The notes: generated by a model from the letters alone, not told the origin. Shown: positions 8,168 through 16,579, numbered from the stretch's first letter. The stretch is DNA of 47,802 nt from an uncultured Traorella sp. (GCA_945919165.1 CAMEIZ010000002.1:1-47802); one strand, 5' to 3'. Translations and numbers: made by a program.

Positions 8168-9168
8168 AAATTTTTCACCTTTTTAACAAATGAATAGGCA
8201 TCCTGACACATATCTTCAATATTTCTAACAGCTTCCCATCCCAATTCTTCCTTCGCTTTGGTTGGATCAGCATAACATGCAGCAATATCTCCGGGACGGC
8301 GATCGGTAATCTGATAAGGAACTTCTACCTGATTCACTCGGGCAAATGTTTCAATTAATTCTAAGACACTGGTTCCTTTACCTGTTCCTAAGTTATAAAT
8401 CAATACCCCTGCAGTATCTTTGATTTTTTCTATGGCTTTGATATGGCCTAAAGCCAAATCTACAACATGAATATAATCACGAACACCTGTACCATCTATT
8501 GTATCATAATCATTACCAAATACATTGACCTGTGGTAGCTCTTTTGTTGCAACTTTTACGATATAAGGCATCAGGTTATTTGGGATATCATTTGGATTTT
8601 CTCCAATCAATCCGGATTTATGTGCACCAATAGGATTAAAATATCTTAAAAGCACAACACCCATCTCATTGTCTGCATGGGCAATATCTGTTAGGATTCT
8701 TTCAATAAATAATTTTGTAGTTCCATAAGGATTGGTTGTTGATAATGGAAAATCTTCCTGAATTGGTAAAGATGCCGGAGAACCATATACCGTAGCACTT
8801 GATGAGAATACAAGCTTATGGCAATCAAATTCTTTCATCACCTTAACAAGAATCAATGTAGAATCGATATTATTCTGATAATACATTAATGGTTTGGCAA
8901 CACTTTCCCCTACTGCCTTATAGCCGGCAAAATGAATGACTGCATCAATTTTATTCTCTTTAAATATTTTTCTCATTGCAGTCTCATCACAGCAATCCGC
9001 TTCATAAAAACCAAAGCTTTTATGCGTAATTTCTTTAATGTTGTCCAATACCTCTCTTTTAGAATTATAAAAATTATCGACTATCACCACTTCATAATTT
9101 TTATTTAACAATTCAACAACTGTATGTGATCCAATAAATCCACATCCGCCTGTTACTAATATTTTCAT
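8164..9168 (-). CDS. galE: UDP-glucose 4-epimerase
   Basis: GalE interconverts UDP-glucose and UDP-galactose, feeding the Leloir pathway and cell-surface glycan or glycolipid synthesis. The Rossmann NAD site TGGCGFIGSH is at the N-terminus and the catalytic Tyr-x3-Lys is in NPYGTTK. At 334 residues it matches the bacterial GalE length. No galK or galT is adjacent, so a biosynthetic role is as likely as galactose use. First gene of a two-gene unit with the nitroreductase. Confidence 0.95.
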   Translation of the reverse strand: MKILVTGGCGFIGSHTVVELLNKNYEVVIVDNFYNSKREVLDNIKEITHKSFGFYEADCCDETAMRKIFKENKIDAVIHFAGYKAVGESVAKPLMYYQNNIDSTLILVKVMKEFDCHKLVFSSSATVYGSPASLPIQEDFPLSTTNPYGTTKLFIERILTDIAHADNEMGVVLLRYFNPIGAHKSGLIGENPNDIPNNLMPYIVKVATKELPQVNVFGNDYDTIDGTGVRDYIHVVDLALGHIKAIEKIKDTAGVLIYNLGTGKGTSVLELIETFARVNQVEVPYQITDRRPGDIAACYADPTKAKEELGWEAVRNIEDMCQDAYSFVKKVKNL

Positions 9169-9188
9169 AGTACACCTCTTTCTTTTTT

Positions 9189-9217
9189 AGTGTATCAAAA
9201 CAAGGCCAAAACTTCAA
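9189..9217 (-). promoter_or_regulatory. galE promoter
   Basis: Minus strand TTGAAG (9217-9212), 17-base spacer, TACACT (9194-9189), with an extended TG before the -10. Confidence 0.6.
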
Positions 9218-9261
9218 GCTATACCAAAACTCAATCATTCTGCTTTACTTCTCTTCAATAC

Positions 9262-9271
9262 CTGTTATGAT
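9262..9271 (+). promoter_or_regulatory. Extended -10 promoter placing +1 at the ATG of the 135-residue protein
   Basis: TATGAT at 9266-9271 is preceded by TG with one spacer base. The -35 is poor. Seven bases after the hexamer is position 9278, the first base of the start codon. Confidence 0.55.
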
Positions 9272-9277
9272 GAAACC

Positions 9278-9685
9278 ATGACAGTGCTAAAACAAAATCA
9301 GACTAATATCATTTATCCTTTTGAAACATCTTTTTCATATAAAAACAAACAGCCTTTTCTTTGTGCAACTCAAAACAATAAAACATATTATCTTTGCAAA
9401 GGAAAAGGTATACACCGTTTCAATCCGCAAACGAAAGAGTTCTTAGAGCTAATGCCGAATGTTACAACGATAGAAGATACTCATGAAATAATTTTATCAC
9501 AGGCTGTAAAAGCTATTAAGGGCATCCATTATCAATTAATTGCCGTATTCAATCATCACTATCTATGCATTGGTCACATTCATAATCGTGAAAACAGTCT
9601 TTGTCTTGTCCTATTAACCATTGATCTTACAACTCAAGGCTATTATGAAATTATCAATGTACTGGATGTTTTTCGGTTAAAGTAA
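9278..9685 (+). CDS. Orphan 135-residue protein, apparently leaderless
   Basis: I do not recognise this soluble protein, which lacks signal or membrane segments. The sequence alternates short beta-like stretches with polar turns and is rich in His, Asn and Thr. No SD precedes the ATG. Instead an extended -10 (TG-T-TATGAT, 9266-9271) ends six bases before it, so the transcript should start at the A of the ATG. The stop codon runs into a bidirectional terminator shared with the convergent transporter gene. A strong promoter and clean terminator argue that it is a real gene. Confidence 0.65.
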   Translation: MTVLKQNQTNIIYPFETSFSYKNKQPFLCATQNNKTYYLCKGKGIHRFNPQTKEFLELMPNVTTIEDTHEIILSQAVKAIKGIHYQLIAVFNHHYLCIGHIHNRENSLCLVLLTIDLTTQGYYEIINVLDVFRLK

Positions 9686-9712
9686 AACACACCTTCTGGT
9701 GTGTTTACTGAT
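9685..9712. terminator. Bidirectional terminator between convergent genes
   Basis: AAACACACC (9685-9693) and GGTGTGTTT (9698-9706) form a nine-pair stem. T runs are short on both sides. Confidence 0.7.
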
Positions 9713-11003
9713 TGATTCGTTTTTGAGGATCTTTGACCATTGCCAATAATACAGCTCCAATGATCAGAGAAGGAATTAAACCCAGTATTCCGTATTCTGG
9801 TTTTTTGGTAATGGTTACAACGATTGTGATAATGAAAGGTCCTAAAATAGCAGAGAATTTTGAAAAAATTTCAAAAAATCCAAAATACTCATTACTATCT
9901 TCTTTCGCCGGAATTAATAAAGCATAATAGCTTCTTGAAACTGCCTGAATACCACCTTGGAAACAGCCAACTAAAAAGCCCAATACCCAAATCATATGAA
10001 CGTTTCTGGACAGCTGACTTCCTACTAGCACTACAATAAAGTAACCGGCAATTGCTGAAAACAACATAGGTTTTCCACCAAATTTATCTGTCAGTTTTCC
10101 AAATATAATTGCGCCTGGACAAGCAATTATATTTATAAAGATCACAACAAACAAGGACTCAACATCACTTACACCCATATCTGTTGCCAGTGAAACTGCC
10201 ATATGAATTACCGTATTAACAGCATCAATGTAAAAGAAATAAGCAATACAGAACAAAAAGACATTTCGATTTTTCTTAATATTTCTGAAAGAATCAATCA
10301 GACGTGTAAAGCTTTTGCGAATATAATGTTCTTCAGGTTCATAATAATGTACTTGCTTGACATTCTGAATAAATGGTCTGGAATGATATGCCCACCAAAC
10401 AACTGCCGCCAACATTGAAATCATGATAGCAACACGATATGTCAATGTAAATCCACCCAGAACCAAATTACCTTGCTCATTTCCGAAAAGAGTAACTGCT
10501 GCAAATGGAATGATAAAAATACAGAAAGGTACTGCACTTCCGATATATCCCCAGGCATAACCGGCACTGCTGACTTTATGAATTCTATCATCCGTTGTGA
10601 CATCAACTAAAAAGGCATCATAGAAAATATTGGCAGCTGCATAACCCATCATGGCAAATACATAAATGATTACACATGCCTTATAGTCAAAGATTGGCAG
10701 TGCCAAAAGAAATCCTCCAATGACTCCCATTCCTAAAAAGAATTTAAAGAACTTCATTTTTTGATCTTTATAATCTGCAATTGTACCCAAAATAGGAGAC
10801 AGGAACGCTAAAATCAAAGCATACAGTGTATTTGCCCATCCTACCCAGATACTTCCTTCACTTTTTGGAGCTATAAAAGCAATCAGTAAAGGAAACAGTA
10901 CTGTCATCGTGGTCAAAGTTTGGGCAGAATTGGCCACATCATAAAGAATCCAACTGCTTTCTTCAAGATTGAACCCCATTTTTCTTAACAATTTTAATAT
11001 CAT
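9705..11003 (-). CDS. MFS transporter of the UMF1/Atg22-like family
   Basis: A 432-residue integral membrane protein with about 12 hydrophobic segments. The N-terminal signature WILYDVANSA is typical of the UMF1 (Atg22-like) branch of the major facilitator superfamily. A second-half loop reads GKLTDKFGGKP, the usual MFS inter-helix motif, and the first half has GTIADYKDQK in the equivalent place. Substrates of bacterial UMF1 proteins are largely unknown; yeast Atg22 exports amino acids from the vacuole. SD is AAGGAG. It is monocistronic, ending at the shared terminator. Confidence 0.85.
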   Translation of the reverse strand: MILKLLRKMGFNLEESSWILYDVANSAQTLTTMTVLFPLLIAFIAPKSEGSIWVGWANTLYALILAFLSPILGTIADYKDQKMKFFKFFLGMGVIGGFLLALPIFDYKACVIIYVFAMMGYAAANIFYDAFLVDVTTDDRIHKVSSAGYAWGYIGSAVPFCIFIIPFAAVTLFGNEQGNLVLGGFTLTYRVAIMISMLAAVVWWAYHSRPFIQNVKQVHYYEPEEHYIRKSFTRLIDSFRNIKKNRNVFLFCIAYFFYIDAVNTVIHMAVSLATDMGVSDVESLFVVIFINIIACPGAIIFGKLTDKFGGKPMLFSAIAGYFIVVLVGSQLSRNVHMIWVLGFLVGCFQGGIQAVSRSYYALLIPAKEDSNEYFGFFEIFSKFSAILGPFIITIVVTITKKPEYGILGLIPSLIIGAVLLAMVKDPQKRINQ

Positions 11004-11167
11004 AGTTTTTCTCCTTGATAGTTCTATTTTATCACAACACCTATTTTTTAAATAGTCTAAATTGGTAAATTATAACTAAATTCCAACTCAAATCTGTTTA
11101 TTATATCCTTATATTTTTTCATCTTATCAATTCTTTTTTTCAATAATCATCAATTCCTGAACATCGA

Positions 11168-11196
11168 TTGACAAAAACCGCTGAAAGTGTTAATCT
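11168..11196 (+). promoter_or_regulatory. Promoter of the T-box-metNI transcript
   Basis: TTGACA (11168-11173), 17-base spacer, TAATCT (11191-11196). Start expected near 11203. Confidence 0.8.
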
Positions 11197-11202
11197 AATC
11201 TC

Positions 11203-11450
11203 AACAAAACGCAATGAAGCGAATAGTAGTTATCAAAGGATCAAAAGAGAGTTCATGGCTGGTGGAAATGAATGTGAAAGTGATAATGAAGATGGCCGCT
11301 GAGTGGCATAGATGATAGGTAATCTATGACGGTGCTGCCCGTTAACGCAGACAAGTATCAACAGCGTACTTGGTAAGGTATTATCTGTGAGGATAATATG
11401 AAACAGGGTGGTAACACGATAACTCGTCCCAGATGACGGGTTTTTTTTTG
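11203..11450 (+). ncRNA. T-box riboswitch, methionine specific
   Basis: Stem I has the loop E pair AGTA (near 11227) opposite GAA, closed by TTATC with GATAA, and the AG bulge AGAGAG. After GAA the spacing rule GAA-N-XYZ-purine gives G then ATG at 11292-11294, a Met codon, followed by G. The conserved CTGAGTGG ends stem I. The antiterminator contains GGGTGGTAACACG, in which TGGT (11409-11412) would pair with an ACCA tRNA end. ACGA and TCGT plus GGG and CCC close it. The competing terminator is ACTCGTC with GACGGGT (11422-11441) plus nine T. Uncharged tRNA-Met would therefore switch on the transporter. Confidence 0.92.
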
Positions 11451-11467
11451 AATATAAGGAGGATTGT

Positions 11468-12496
11468 ATGATTGAATTAAAACATGTGACAAAAACATTC
11501 GCATCCAAAGAAAAAGATGTACACGCCTGCAAAGATGTCTCTTTAACAATTCACGATGGTGATATTTATGGTATCATCGGTTTTTCCGGAGCCGGTAAAT
11601 CAACATTGGTCAGATGTATCAACCTGCTTGAAAGACCAACCAGTGGTGAAGTCATTATTGATGGAGTTGATATCACAAAACTAAGTGAAAAAGAACTTCG
11701 AAAGGTAAGAAAAAAGATTGGTATGATCTTTCAGCATTTTAATCTGATGCCTTCAAGAACCGTTGCACAGAACATTGCCTATCCTTTGAAAGGAAGCGGA
11801 CTTTCTAAGCAGGAAATCAATAAAAAGGTAGATGACCTTCTTGAACTGGTAGATTTAAAAGAAAAAAAGGATGCCTATCCGTCACAGCTATCAGGCGGTC
11901 AAAAGCAGCGAGTTGCCATTGCCCGCTCTTTAGCAAGCGATCCAACTGTACTTCTTTGTGATGAAGCTACATCAGCTTTAGATCCTCAGACAACACAGTC
12001 TATTTTAAACCTGTTAAAAGAAGTGAATAAAAAACTCAATCTGACCATTGTTTTGATCACACATGAAATGGCAGTTATTAAATCTATCTGTAACCAGGTA
12101 GCAGTCATGGAAAATGGAAGCATCGTGGAACAAAGCAATATCTATGATTTGTTTGCCAATCCAAAACAACAGGTAACAAAAAACTTTGTTATGACAACAA
12201 GCTCTATGAATAAGCTTTATGAAATGATTGAATCCAACAGTCCTTTGATTCAAGTTAAAGAAAACGAAAAACTGATTCTTTTGAATTATGCCAATAATAA
12301 TGCAGACAAGGCATTGATAAGTGAAGTATCTCGAAATTTTAGTGTAGATACAAGCATTGTTTTTGGAAATCTGGAAGTAATCGATCATCGTCCGCTTGGC
12401 TCACTGGCTATCATTATCGGCGGTGAAAGTGTTAATGTCGATGCAGCTATTCAATATTTTGAAAGTTATGGTGTGAAAGTTGAGGTGCTGAAATAA
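11468..12496 (+). CDS. metN: Methionine ABC transporter ATP-binding protein
   Basis: MetN powers import of methionine through MetI. Walker A is GFSGAGKST (38-46), the signature LSGGQ begins at residue 141, and Walker B ends in DE at 165-166. The C-terminal 75 or so residues form the NIL/ACT-like domain that binds methionine and inhibits transport when the cell is replete. Length 342 is normal. The SD AAGGAGG is good. The T-box upstream is independent evidence for methionine as substrate. The stop codon overlaps the start of metI by one base. No metQ binding-protein gene follows. Confidence 0.95.
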   Translation: MIELKHVTKTFASKEKDVHACKDVSLTIHDGDIYGIIGFSGAGKSTLVRCINLLERPTSGEVIIDGVDITKLSEKELRKVRKKIGMIFQHFNLMPSRTVAQNIAYPLKGSGLSKQEINKKVDDLLELVDLKEKKDAYPSQLSGGQKQRVAIARSLASDPTVLLCDEATSALDPQTTQSILNLLKEVNKKLNLTIVLITHEMAVIKSICNQVAVMENGSIVEQSNIYDLFANPKQQVTKNFVMTTSSMNKLYEMIESNSPLIQVKENEKLILLNYANNNADKALISEVSRNFSVDTSIVFGNLEVIDHRPLGSLAIIIGGESVNVDAAIQYFESYGVKVEVLK

Positions 12497-13176
12497 TGCT
12501 TGATTTACTAAATTTATTAATTCCAAATGTTATGAGTAATTTAAACAGTATGTGGATTGCTTTTCTTCAAACCATTCAAATGGTTTTCTTTGCCGGACTC
12601 ATCTCTGCAATCTTCGGTGTTTTCTTCGGTACTGTCATGGTTGTAACGCGCCAGGGCGGTATTATGGAATGCAAGCCTGTATGGTGGGTATTGGATAAAG
12701 TTGTCAATCTGTTCAGATGTATCCCTTTCCTCATCATGGCGATTGCTATGGCACCTGTTACCCGAATGATTGTTGGTACCAGTATTCATGTTATCGGAGC
12801 AATACCTCCGCTTGTTGTTGCGACTGTTCCTTTTTTCTCCAGACAAATTGAATCATCTCTTTTGGAAGTTGATCCTGGACTTATTGAAGCCAGTCAGGCA
12901 ATGGGAGATTCTCCGATGCAGACCATTTTTCGTGTTTATTTAAAAGAAAGTATCCCGGGAATTATCCGTGGCAGTTCCATTACTTTAATCGCGCTTATTG
13001 GCTACACTACCATCAGTGGTATGCTGGGTGCCGGCGGGTTAGGAGACTATGCATTGAATCACGGTTATTTCCGCTATAAAGATGATGTCACTTTATTCGT
13101 AATTTTCATTCTTTTATTAATTACTACACTCATTCAATCCTTTTCTGATTTCTTCTGTAAAAAGACAACGCATTAA
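12496..13176 (+). CDS. metI: Methionine ABC transporter permease
   Basis: MetI forms the membrane channel of the D/L-methionine importer. It is 226 residues long with five or so hydrophobic segments. The EAA loop that contacts MetN is visible as EASQAMGDSPMQTIFRVYL in the middle of the second half. The IGYTTISGMLGAGGLGDYA stretch is typical of MetI. Translation is coupled to metN through a TAATG overlap. The operon ends right after it with a strong terminator, so the substrate-binding lipoprotein MetQ must be encoded elsewhere or be supplied by a shared protein. Confidence 0.94.
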   Translation: MLDLLNLLIPNVMSNLNSMWIAFLQTIQMVFFAGLISAIFGVFFGTVMVVTRQGGIMECKPVWWVLDKVVNLFRCIPFLIMAIAMAPVTRMIVGTSIHVIGAIPPLVVATVPFFSRQIESSLLEVDPGLIEASQAMGDSPMQTIFRVYLKESIPGIIRGSSITLIALIGYTTISGMLGAGGLGDYALNHGYFRYKDDVTLFVIFILLLITTLIQSFSDFFCKKTTH

Positions 13177-13201
13177 TTGCCGGTTTCCCGGCAATTTTTT
13201 T
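13175..13201 (+). terminator. Intrinsic terminator after metI
   Basis: AATTGCCGG (13175-13183) and CCGGCAATT (13188-13196) form a perfect nine-pair stem followed by T residues; it overlaps the metI stop codon. Confidence 0.9.
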
Positions 13202-13583
13202 ATGCATTTCCAATTGAATGAATTTTCCATTTGCCATACTTTTTTTTCAAAACAAAGGTTCTATAATTGCTTCCTTCATTCCAGACAAAAATCGTCTTAT
13301 CCTTTTTGTATTGGACTTGGAACTCTACACCAATTACAGCTTCTTCCTCAGATATTGATATGTCGTTCATATTACTGATATAAATCGACTCAATGGATTC
13401 AAAACCATATGTTTCATTTTTCGCAATTTCATTATTTGCCATAAGATTTTGAATTGCCTGCAAATCTCCATTTTGATAATAACGAAAATACTCAACAATC
13501 ACATTTTCAGGTTTTTGTGATGAACATGAACATAATACCACCAAGAAAAAACAACTAATCCATTTACTTAATTTGTTAAACAT
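13200..13583 (-). CDS. Small secreted lipoprotein with NTF2-like (DUF4878-type) domain
   Basis: Predicted 127-residue lipoprotein. The start is placed at 13583 because GGAGG lies eight bases upstream; the ATG pair further upstream has no SD. A Lys-containing signal peptide leads to the lipobox LCSC with the lipidated cysteine at residue 20. The mature part begins with an acidic/aromatic helix (VIVEYFRYYQNGD) and ends with beta strands (RTFVLKKKYGKWKIHSIG), a layout seen in DUF4878/NTF2-like lipoproteins. That family assignment is by eye only. It converges with metI and has no partners. Confidence 0.72.
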   Translation of the reverse strand: MFNKLSKWISCFFLVVLCSCSSQKPENVIVEYFRYYQNGDLQAIQNLMANNEIAKNETYGFESIESIYISNMNDISISEEEAVIGVEFQVQYKKDKTIFVWNEGSNYRTFVLKKKYGKWKIHSIGNA

Positions 13584-13690
13584 CTTCTTTACCTCCGCTG
13601 ACTTCATCATATGATAAATTGTTTTTAAATCAACCTATGATTCATAGAATTGACTTATTCTCTTATTCAAAGATTCATCTTTATCTCTTA

Positions 13691-13719
13691 TTGAATAGCT
13701 TTTATTTTTGTGTTATTAT
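13691..13719 (+). promoter_or_regulatory. Promoter of the ABC-F leader transcript
   Basis: TTGAAT (13691-13696), 17-base spacer, TATTAT (13714-13719), with an extended TG at 13711-13712. Start near 13726, only about 20 bases before the leader ATG. Confidence 0.75.
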
Positions 13720-13745
13720 GCTTTTAATATAAAAGGAGGGAGAAG

Positions 13746-13760
13746 ATGAGAATAGCTTAA
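13746..13760 (+). CDS. Leader peptide MRIA upstream of the ABC-F gene
   Basis: A very strong SD (AAAGGAGGGAGAAG) is followed by ATG-AGA-ATA-GCT-TAA. The ORF lies just downstream of the predicted transcription start and 82 bases before the ABC-F start. A strong ribosome binding site in front of four codons makes sense only as a regulatory leader, of the kind found ahead of erm, cat and ABC-F resistance genes, where drug-stalled ribosomes change the fold of the mRNA. Codon choice (AGA and ATA, often rare) is notable. No peptide evidence is possible here. Confidence 0.6.
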   Translation: MRIA

Positions 13761-13762
13761 GT

Positions 13763-13840
13763 TAAAGAAACAAATGATAACCACATGATGATGTTTTTTT
13801 AATGCGCTGTTTTCGTCATTCATACCAAAGGAGGTATGAA
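13763..13840 (+). promoter_or_regulatory. ABC-F leader attenuator: stem over T run plus SD-sequestering hairpin
   Basis: TTAAAGAAACA directly after the leader stop can pair with TGTTTTTTTAA (to 13802) over eleven bases with one G-U pair. Next, TTCATACC (13819-13826) and GGTATGAA (13833-13840) are perfect inverted repeats with loop AAAGGA. This second hairpin holds the SD of the ABC-F gene in its loop and stem, right next to the ATG at 13842. Translation should be low unless the hairpin is opened. Confidence 0.6.
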
Positions 13841-13841
13841 G

Positions 13842-15374
13842 ATGCTCACTCTACATGATTTAACTATTACAAATAATTCTGGAAAAATTCTGTTGGATCA
13901 TTTTGATCTGGTACTTAATGATCATGAAAGAATTGCTCTGATTGGTGAAGAAGGAAATGGAAAAAGTACGTTGATGAAGATTATTGCCGGTATTGATCTT
14001 CCTTATGTTCAATTTAGCGGTAAAATTGATTTGCATCACGAAAAAATCGGTTATCTTTCTCAGGTTTTAGAGGAAGACTGGTATGATTTAACACCTTATG
14101 AATATTGTTTAAAAGATAATGTGAATGACGAAATCCCTTTAGAAAAATATAATGAATTAAGCTATATCAGCAAGCTTTGTATACAGCTTCATCTGCCAAA
14201 TGACTTTGTGGAAAGAAATACTCCAATTCGTTATTTAAGCGGCGGTGAAAAAGTCAAGCTTCAGCTTTTAAAAATATTGAGTCGTCATGTGACTTTGCTC
14301 TGTCTTGATGAGCCTACCAATGATCTTGATTTGGACACCTTAGAATGGCTGGAAAAATTCATGAAAGAATATCCATATGGTATTTTATTTATTTCTCATG
14401 ATGAAACCTTATTAGAAAATGTGGCAACCGGCATAATCCTTTTGGAACAAGTCAATAAAAAAAATAAAGTACGTTATACAACATATTCCGGTTCCTATGT
14501 GTCTTTTCTTGAATATAGAAATAACGCTTTGCAAAAAGAAGAACAATTAGCAAAAAAGGAAAAACAGGAATATCTAGAAAAACAAAGAAAACTGAATGAT
14601 ATCATGAATAGTGTCCATCACTATCAAAATACCATCACTCGACAAAACCCAGCTAAAGGAAGACTTTTGAAAAAGAAAATGCATGTTCTTAAATCCATGG
14701 AGCGTCGCTTTGAAAAGGAAGGCTATACAAAGCTGGACACCTTAGAAGAAGCCATCGATATCTGTTTTGATCCGTTTGACTGGAATCCACAGAAAATCAT
14801 CTGTGATCTTCATTATGAAAAAATACAGGTTGAAAATAAGACTTTGATATATGATATTGATCTTTTTGTTAAGGGTAATGAAAAAATCGTGATCATTGGC
14901 TCAAATGGCTGCGGAAAAACGACTCTGCTTCATCAGATTTATTGTGATCTAAAAGATAGAACGGATATCCGTATTGGCTACATGCCACAGAATTATGCTC
15001 TCATGATGGATCCAAAGCTTTCAGTAATCGATTTTCTTTCACCAGACAAAACGAAAGAAGAGATTACAATCGCAAGAGAAATGCTGGGACGAATCAAACT
15101 GACTCGTGAAGAAATGATTCAGCCAATCAAAAAGTGCAGTGAAGGTCAAAAAGCAAAAATTTACTTGATCAAATTTATTTTAGATCATTGCAATGTTCTT
15201 TTTTTGGATGAACCAACAAGAAATCTATCACCATTATCAAACCCTGTGGTCAGAAATATTTTAAAGAATTTTGATGGAGCAGTTATTTCTGTTTCTCATG
15301 ATCGTAAATACATGGAAGAAGTTTGTGATTCCATTTATGAAATAAAAGATAAAAAAATGATCAAGTTAAAGTAA
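13842..15374 (+). CDS. ABC-F family ATPase, probable ribosome-protection (antibiotic resistance) type
   Basis: Soluble protein of 510 residues with two fused ABC domains and no membrane segments. Domain 1: Walker A GEEGNGKS (35-42), signature LSGGE at 132, Walker B DEPTNDLD. Domain 2: Walker A GSNGCGKT at 353, degenerate signature CSEGQ at 432, Walker B DEPTRNLSP. The basic, coiled-coil linker between them (about 220-290) is the arm that reaches into the ribosomal E site and peptidyl-transferase centre in this family. The ATG at 13842 is preferred over one six bases earlier, which lies too close to the SD. The regulated leader favours a resistance rather than housekeeping role; the drug is unknown. 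Confidence 0.88.
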   Translation: MLTLHDLTITNNSGKILLDHFDLVLNDHERIALIGEEGNGKSTLMKIIAGIDLPYVQFSGKIDLHHEKIGYLSQVLEEDWYDLTPYEYCLKDNVNDEIPLEKYNELSYISKLCIQLHLPNDFVERNTPIRYLSGGEKVKLQLLKILSRHVTLLCLDEPTNDLDLDTLEWLEKFMKEYPYGILFISHDETLLENVATGIILLEQVNKKNKVRYTTYSGSYVSFLEYRNNALQKEEQLAKKEKQEYLEKQRKLNDIMNSVHHYQNTITRQNPAKGRLLKKKMHVLKSMERRFEKEGYTKLDTLEEAIDICFDPFDWNPQKIICDLHYEKIQVENKTLIYDIDLFVKGNEKIVIIGSNGCGKTTLLHQIYCDLKDRTDIRIGYMPQNYALMMDPKLSVIDFLSPDKTKEEITIAREMLGRIKLTREEMIQPIKKCSEGQKAKIYLIKFILDHCNVLFLDEPTRNLSPLSNPVVRNILKNFDGAVISVSHDRKYMEEVCDSIYEIKDKKMIKLK

Positions 15375-15418
15375 TTTCAACTTTTGATACATTAATGGCT
15401 ATCCAATTGAATTACAAT

Positions 15419-15445
15419 AAAGGGAGGTTATGAACCTCCTTTTTT
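15419..15445. terminator. Bidirectional terminator between ABC-F and glycosyltransferase genes
   Basis: GGAGGTT (15423-15429) and AACCTCC (15433-15439) with flanking A and T tracts on both sides. Confidence 0.8.
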
Positions 15446-16508
15446 ACTGGCTTACTTTTCCATATGTTTGCTTATTGGTTTCTTTTTCCTCAACTAAACC
15501 TTCGTAGAATTCTTTCCACATTGCTAATACATGTTCTTTACTGTAAAAGCAATGACCTTCCCATGACTTGGATTGTGCTCTTTGATAAAAAGACTTATCC
15601 TGTTGAAGACGATTCAGGTTTTCAATAAAACCTTCATTATCTTTCGCTTTTAAATAATAGTCAAAAAGAATATTTTTATAAATGGGTATATCACGCAGTA
15701 ACAGTGGAATATTACAGTTCATAGCTTCCAAAATTGTCATCGGAAACAATTCTTCATATGATGGCAAAAACATCACATCTCCAAGATTATAAATTTCATT
15801 CATTTTATCTCTGTCTACAATTCCAAGAAATTTTATATTGACAGGCGGATGTTCAAGTATCTTGCTGATTTCATCATATCCATCTGATATTTTCCCAAAT
15901 GAAAAACCTCCAGCCCATACAAATTGTATTTGCGGCATTTCTTTTGCTATTTTGACAAAATCAAAAATACCTTTTCGTCTTTGAAGCTGACCGGCACAAA
16001 CAACAGTAAATTTATTTGGATCTAATGAATATCGTTTTTTTAATTGTTCTTTTTCTTCGTTATTTACTGGATAAAAGGTTTTATCACAGACATAATTGGG
16101 AATATAGGTGATTTTTTTAGAATCAATTCCATAAGCTGCTAATCTTTCTATGAAATATGGATTAACGGTAACTAAATAATCCATACTTTTATAAAAACGA
16201 ATCAGATAAGAATAAAATGCTTTTTTTAAAGGAGATGGAAGGTGAAGACTAGATTCTAGTGTTTCAGGAAGATAGTGAACGTAGCCAACACTTATACCTT
16301 TCTGTTTAAAAAATGGAAGAGTCAAATAATACTCTGGATTCACGGTATGATAATGGACAATGTCAGTACGCTTGAATTGATTTTCAACAACTTCAAAGTT
16401 ATCGCTTAATCCTTCTTTTACAAGCTTCACCTGTTCACAATATGCAGATCCGACTCCTTGTCCTTTAATTTTATCTGCGCAAGAAAACATATTAATAGTA
16501 TACTTCAT
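15444..16508 (-). CDS. Family 4 glycosyltransferase, probable glycolipid (diglycosyl-diacylglycerol) synthase
   Basis: 354-residue GT-B enzyme with no membrane segment. The C-terminal nucleotide-sugar half has CAGQLQRRKG and the retaining-GT motif E-x7-E in EELFPMTILEAM. The N-terminal half (MFSCADKIKGQGVGSAY, then VHYLPETLESSLHLPSP) resembles enzymes of Firmicutes that add a second sugar to monoglucosyl-diacylglycerol (the BgsA/CpoA/LafB type). I assign that role by recalled similarity, not alignment. The basic region KKAFYSYLIRFYKS could bind membrane. Galactose for such lipids would depend on the GalE encoded 6 kb away. Monocistronic. Confidence 0.8.
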   Translation of the reverse strand: MKYTINMFSCADKIKGQGVGSAYCEQVKLVKEGLSDNFEVVENQFKRTDIVHYHTVNPEYYLTLPFFKQKGISVGYVHYLPETLESSLHLPSPLKKAFYSYLIRFYKSMDYLVTVNPYFIERLAAYGIDSKKITYIPNYVCDKTFYPVNNEEKEQLKKRYSLDPNKFTVVCAGQLQRRKGIFDFVKIAKEMPQIQFVWAGGFSFGKISDGYDEISKILEHPPVNIKFLGIVDRDKMNEIYNLGDVMFLPSYEELFPMTILEAMNCNIPLLLRDIPIYKNILFDYYLKAKDNEGFIENLNRLQQDKSFYQRAQSKSWEGHCFYSKEHVLAMWKEFYEGLVEEKETNKQTYGKVSQ

Positions 16509-16549
16509 AAAAATCCTTTCAAATTCATTTTGTTAAATTGATTTATTCC

Positions 16550-16579
16550 CTATAAAAATTCATTTATTAGTATAGTCAA
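16550..16579 (-). promoter_or_regulatory. Promoter of the glycosyltransferase gene
   Basis: Minus strand TTGACT (16579-16574), 18-base spacer, TTATAG (16555-16550). Confidence 0.5.

Noticed and set aside
11233..11549. Minus-strand ORFs opposite the T-box and metN start
   Set aside because: They are shadows of the structured RNA and metN; no SD or family match.
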